In this document: positions 62,135 through 64,000 of the stretch, piece after piece | How the letters are laid out: every line of letters begins with the position of its first letter | Position numbering within the stretch: the first letter of the stretch is position 1 | NCBI RefSeq assembly: GCF_021347895.1 | Contig: NC_067118.1 | Coordinates: 43,738,755-43,802,754, forward strand | Origin: Acanthochromis polyacanthus | Taxonomy: Eukaryota > Chordata > Actinopteri > Pomacentridae | Direction of reading: 5' to 3' | Length of the DNA: 64,000 nucleotides | Made by a program: the position numbers and the translations under genes | The notes under the pieces: generated by a model | Told to the model about the DNA's origin: nothing | What the model saw: the letters and a program-made list of their open reading frames with translations, nothing else | Database searches by the model: none

Positions 62135-62245
62135 GTTTGGTTAGGGTTAGAGCAGGTGTAGGGGTAGGGTTATGATTAGGGTTAGGCTCCCTTTACTTAC
62201 AGTCTAGGGTTAGGTGAGGGGTAGGATTAGGGTTACTCAGAGGTT
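62135..62245. repeat. Degenerate TTAGGG-like stretch
   Basis: Words such as ggttagggttagagcaggtg, ggggtagggttatgattagg and gttaggtgaggggtagg cover about 110 bp on the plus strand. Confidence 0.7.
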
Positions 62246-63274
62246 GACCAGAACTTTTTTTTCCTCAGATGTGCCTTTAATTGGATCAATGACGACACAA
62301 ACTGAACAAAAATTACATTTATTGTCTGGAAAATTGTGAGAAATACAGGCACATATATACTGTGAAAGTGTTCTTTTGTGGTAAAACGAAGTTGTGATTG
62401 TTTCTCATCAGTTTATGTGTGGAAGCTTCTTTTCTGTAACACTGTTAAATTATAATTCATGTACAAATGCAGAAGCTGTAGGTTCAACATTCGCATGCAT
62501 CCAAGTTGATTTCCTAAAAAAAAAGTTGGGAAAAAAAATTGACAAATGTATAAATCCAGAAACATCATTTCAGGCTTTGAACACTGAACAAGATGTTTAA
62601 AATTCACTGATTTATAATCATACTCATTTTGCAGTGTTGATAATACCTGTAGAGAAAACATGAACAAGTTGATTCTGTTTTTTTTCTTCCTATGTCATTT
62701 ATTCATTCTGTGTTGTCTTATTGTTTACCCCTTTATTGAATATCCAGCTGCTGGAACAACTGACTTTCTAAGCATAAGTCAAAGTGAGTCATTATTCCTT
62801 AAATGTTCACATTTAAGGAATTATCTTTTTACTAAACATCACGAACAACCTGAAATGTCTGAAGAAAAATAAGTTCAGTTTCATCCACATTCATCCTCAG
62901 TTTATCATTTCCACATTACAACTTCCAGATCACAGAGTGTCTACAAAGGAACACAACATTTAGTCACCTGGAGCTGAACCAGAGAGGATTTACAAATGTC
63001 AAGATCTAGAAATGATTTAAAATTGACTTTAATTTCCAAATCCACACTGATCCTGACCATAAACAAACTAAGGTGGGAAATATTAAGGGAAAGGTTCAGT
63101 TATCTCTCTGCCTTGTAAATGTATGAAAGTTATGCATAAAATATGCATAAAGGTTGTGGCAGTTCATCAACAATAAGATTCCAGCAGACTCTCTTGGACT
63201 GACCTTATATCACACACTGTTCAATGTCGTTGAATATTTTCACAGTAAGGATTCATTTTCACTTCTGTAATTTT

Positions 63275-63362
63275 TACACTTTGTGAAATTGCCCTGAGGG
63301 CCGGATTGGACCCTTTGGCGGCCGGTTTTGGCTCGTGGGCCGCATGTTTGACACCCCTGATC
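63275..63362. mobile_element. hAT-type terminal fragment
   Basis: The segment ending ggccgcatgtttgacacccctg is the inverse of the CAGGGGTGTCAAACATGCGG form typical of hAT-Charlie ends. The rest of the element is not recognisable to the left. Confidence 0.6.
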
Positions 63363-63600
63363 ACAAACAACCATTTACATACCTAACCTGATATTAATTT
63401 ATATTAATTTATCCAGCTGTTATATTCTTTATATTCTTATTATTTGTGATAATACCAAGACTGACTGTTGTTTGTTTTCTCATTTTCTCTCTTTTTGTGG
63501 TTTTATGTTGATTTTCTTTGTTCATCTCTTTGTGCTGAATAAATAAAGTTTACATTTCTAAACTGTAAACAGTAAAATCTACATAATAAGATCATTTTAC

Positions 63601-63725
63601 CTGCAGAGCCGTGGGCAGGACGCTGAGACAGTGCTGGACGGCGTGATGGACGGATGGGAAGAGACAGGAGCTGGACAGGAGGTCTGGAATCAAACCCTGA
63701 GTCTGGAGCTGGAAGAAAACTCTCT
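63601..63725 (-). CDS. SLC26-family gene, STAS C-terminal exon (partial gene)
   Basis: After tctgtccatccag the minus strand reads RVFFQLQTQGLIPDLLSSSC, LFPSVHHAVQHCLSVLPTAL Q to a GTAAAA donor. It matches exon 18 of slc26a6 in entry phase (1), in distance to the LQ word (17 nt), and in the SCLFxxxHxAVxxC pattern. It is therefore the last STAS helix exon of a second SLC26 anion transporter, transcribed the same way and lying upstream. The acidic tail of the other gene is absent. The rest lies beyond the window, and a final exon would lie to its left. An SLC26A6-type tandem copy is likely, but the exact member is unknown. Confidence 0.75.
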
Positions 63726-64000
63726 CTGGATGGACAGAGGACATTAGGAAGACAAATTTTAGGTGTTTATTACTGCAAACTGCAGGGTAACACCCAAAAT
63801 TCTGTCAAATGCATTTCTGTTCTGCTTTTATGTGCCTTGCAGGAAAAATAACTGCTGTAGTTACATGAAGTTTGAAGGAAAAAAGCTTCCAGCAGAGCTG
63901 GAGCTCTGAAAGGTGCTGGGAAAGTGACCTGTGGAAACATCTAAACACTGAGAGATGAGGGTGTGACAGAAACAGAAGAGGAGAAACTCTGCAGGAGATA

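Overview
The window looks like teleost fish nuclear DNA. It is AT-rich, with long introns, GT-AG splice sites, many microsatellites and minisatellites, and families of fish-type LINEs, hAT-like ends and miniature DNA transposons. The two recognisable proteins, monoacylglycerol lipase and an SLC26 anion exchanger, are vertebrate-like. No prokaryotic features, tRNA, rRNA or CRISPR arrays were seen. The species cannot be named from the sequence alone.

All recognised genes lie on the minus strand and read right to left. (1) At the right edge, 63601-63725 is one exon of an SLC26 gene, the C-terminal end of its STAS domain; the rest of that gene lies mostly beyond the window. (2) 55283 to 31410 is a complete slc26a6-like gene. 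I reassembled 19 coding exons, all with GT-AG borders and matching phases, totalling 2160 nt (719 codons plus stop). Two small exons, at 36801-36855 and 31410-31433, were found by reading splice sites and phase. (3) 25738 to 5775 holds the first two coding exons of an MGLL-like gene. Exon 1 encodes the N-terminus and exon 2 the HG oxyanion-hole segment. The catalytic exons lie beyond the left edge.

The rest is intron or intergenic DNA dominated by repeats. 1-5774 (MGLL intron 2) has a 1.86-kb array of a 20-bp unit. 5882-25496 (MGLL intron 1) has a nested transposon complex at 6.68-10.59 kb, an 850-bp purine-strand array at 10.8-11.7 kb, and quiet sequence beyond. 25.7-31 kb is the MGLL promoter plus intergenic DNA, including a CpG-richer block at 28.7-29.1 kb. 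The slc26a6 introns contain a 39-bp minisatellite split by a LINE that is itself split by a smaller element, a foreign block in intron 11, and a minisatellite split by a 1.95-kb insertion in intron 10. Intron 7 is about 94% a single 28-bp repeat. 55.3-63.6 kb separates the two SLC26 genes and carries a decayed RTE-like LINE.

The most interesting signals are: (a) minisatellites that sit directly against splice sites and multiply branch-point and acceptor-like motifs, in two genes; (b) a repeat family carrying eight CTCF-like motifs in one orientation, mostly at a 131-133 bp spacing; (c) an apparent SLC26 tandem pair; (d) transposon insertions that can be read directly from target duplications and an empty paralogous site.
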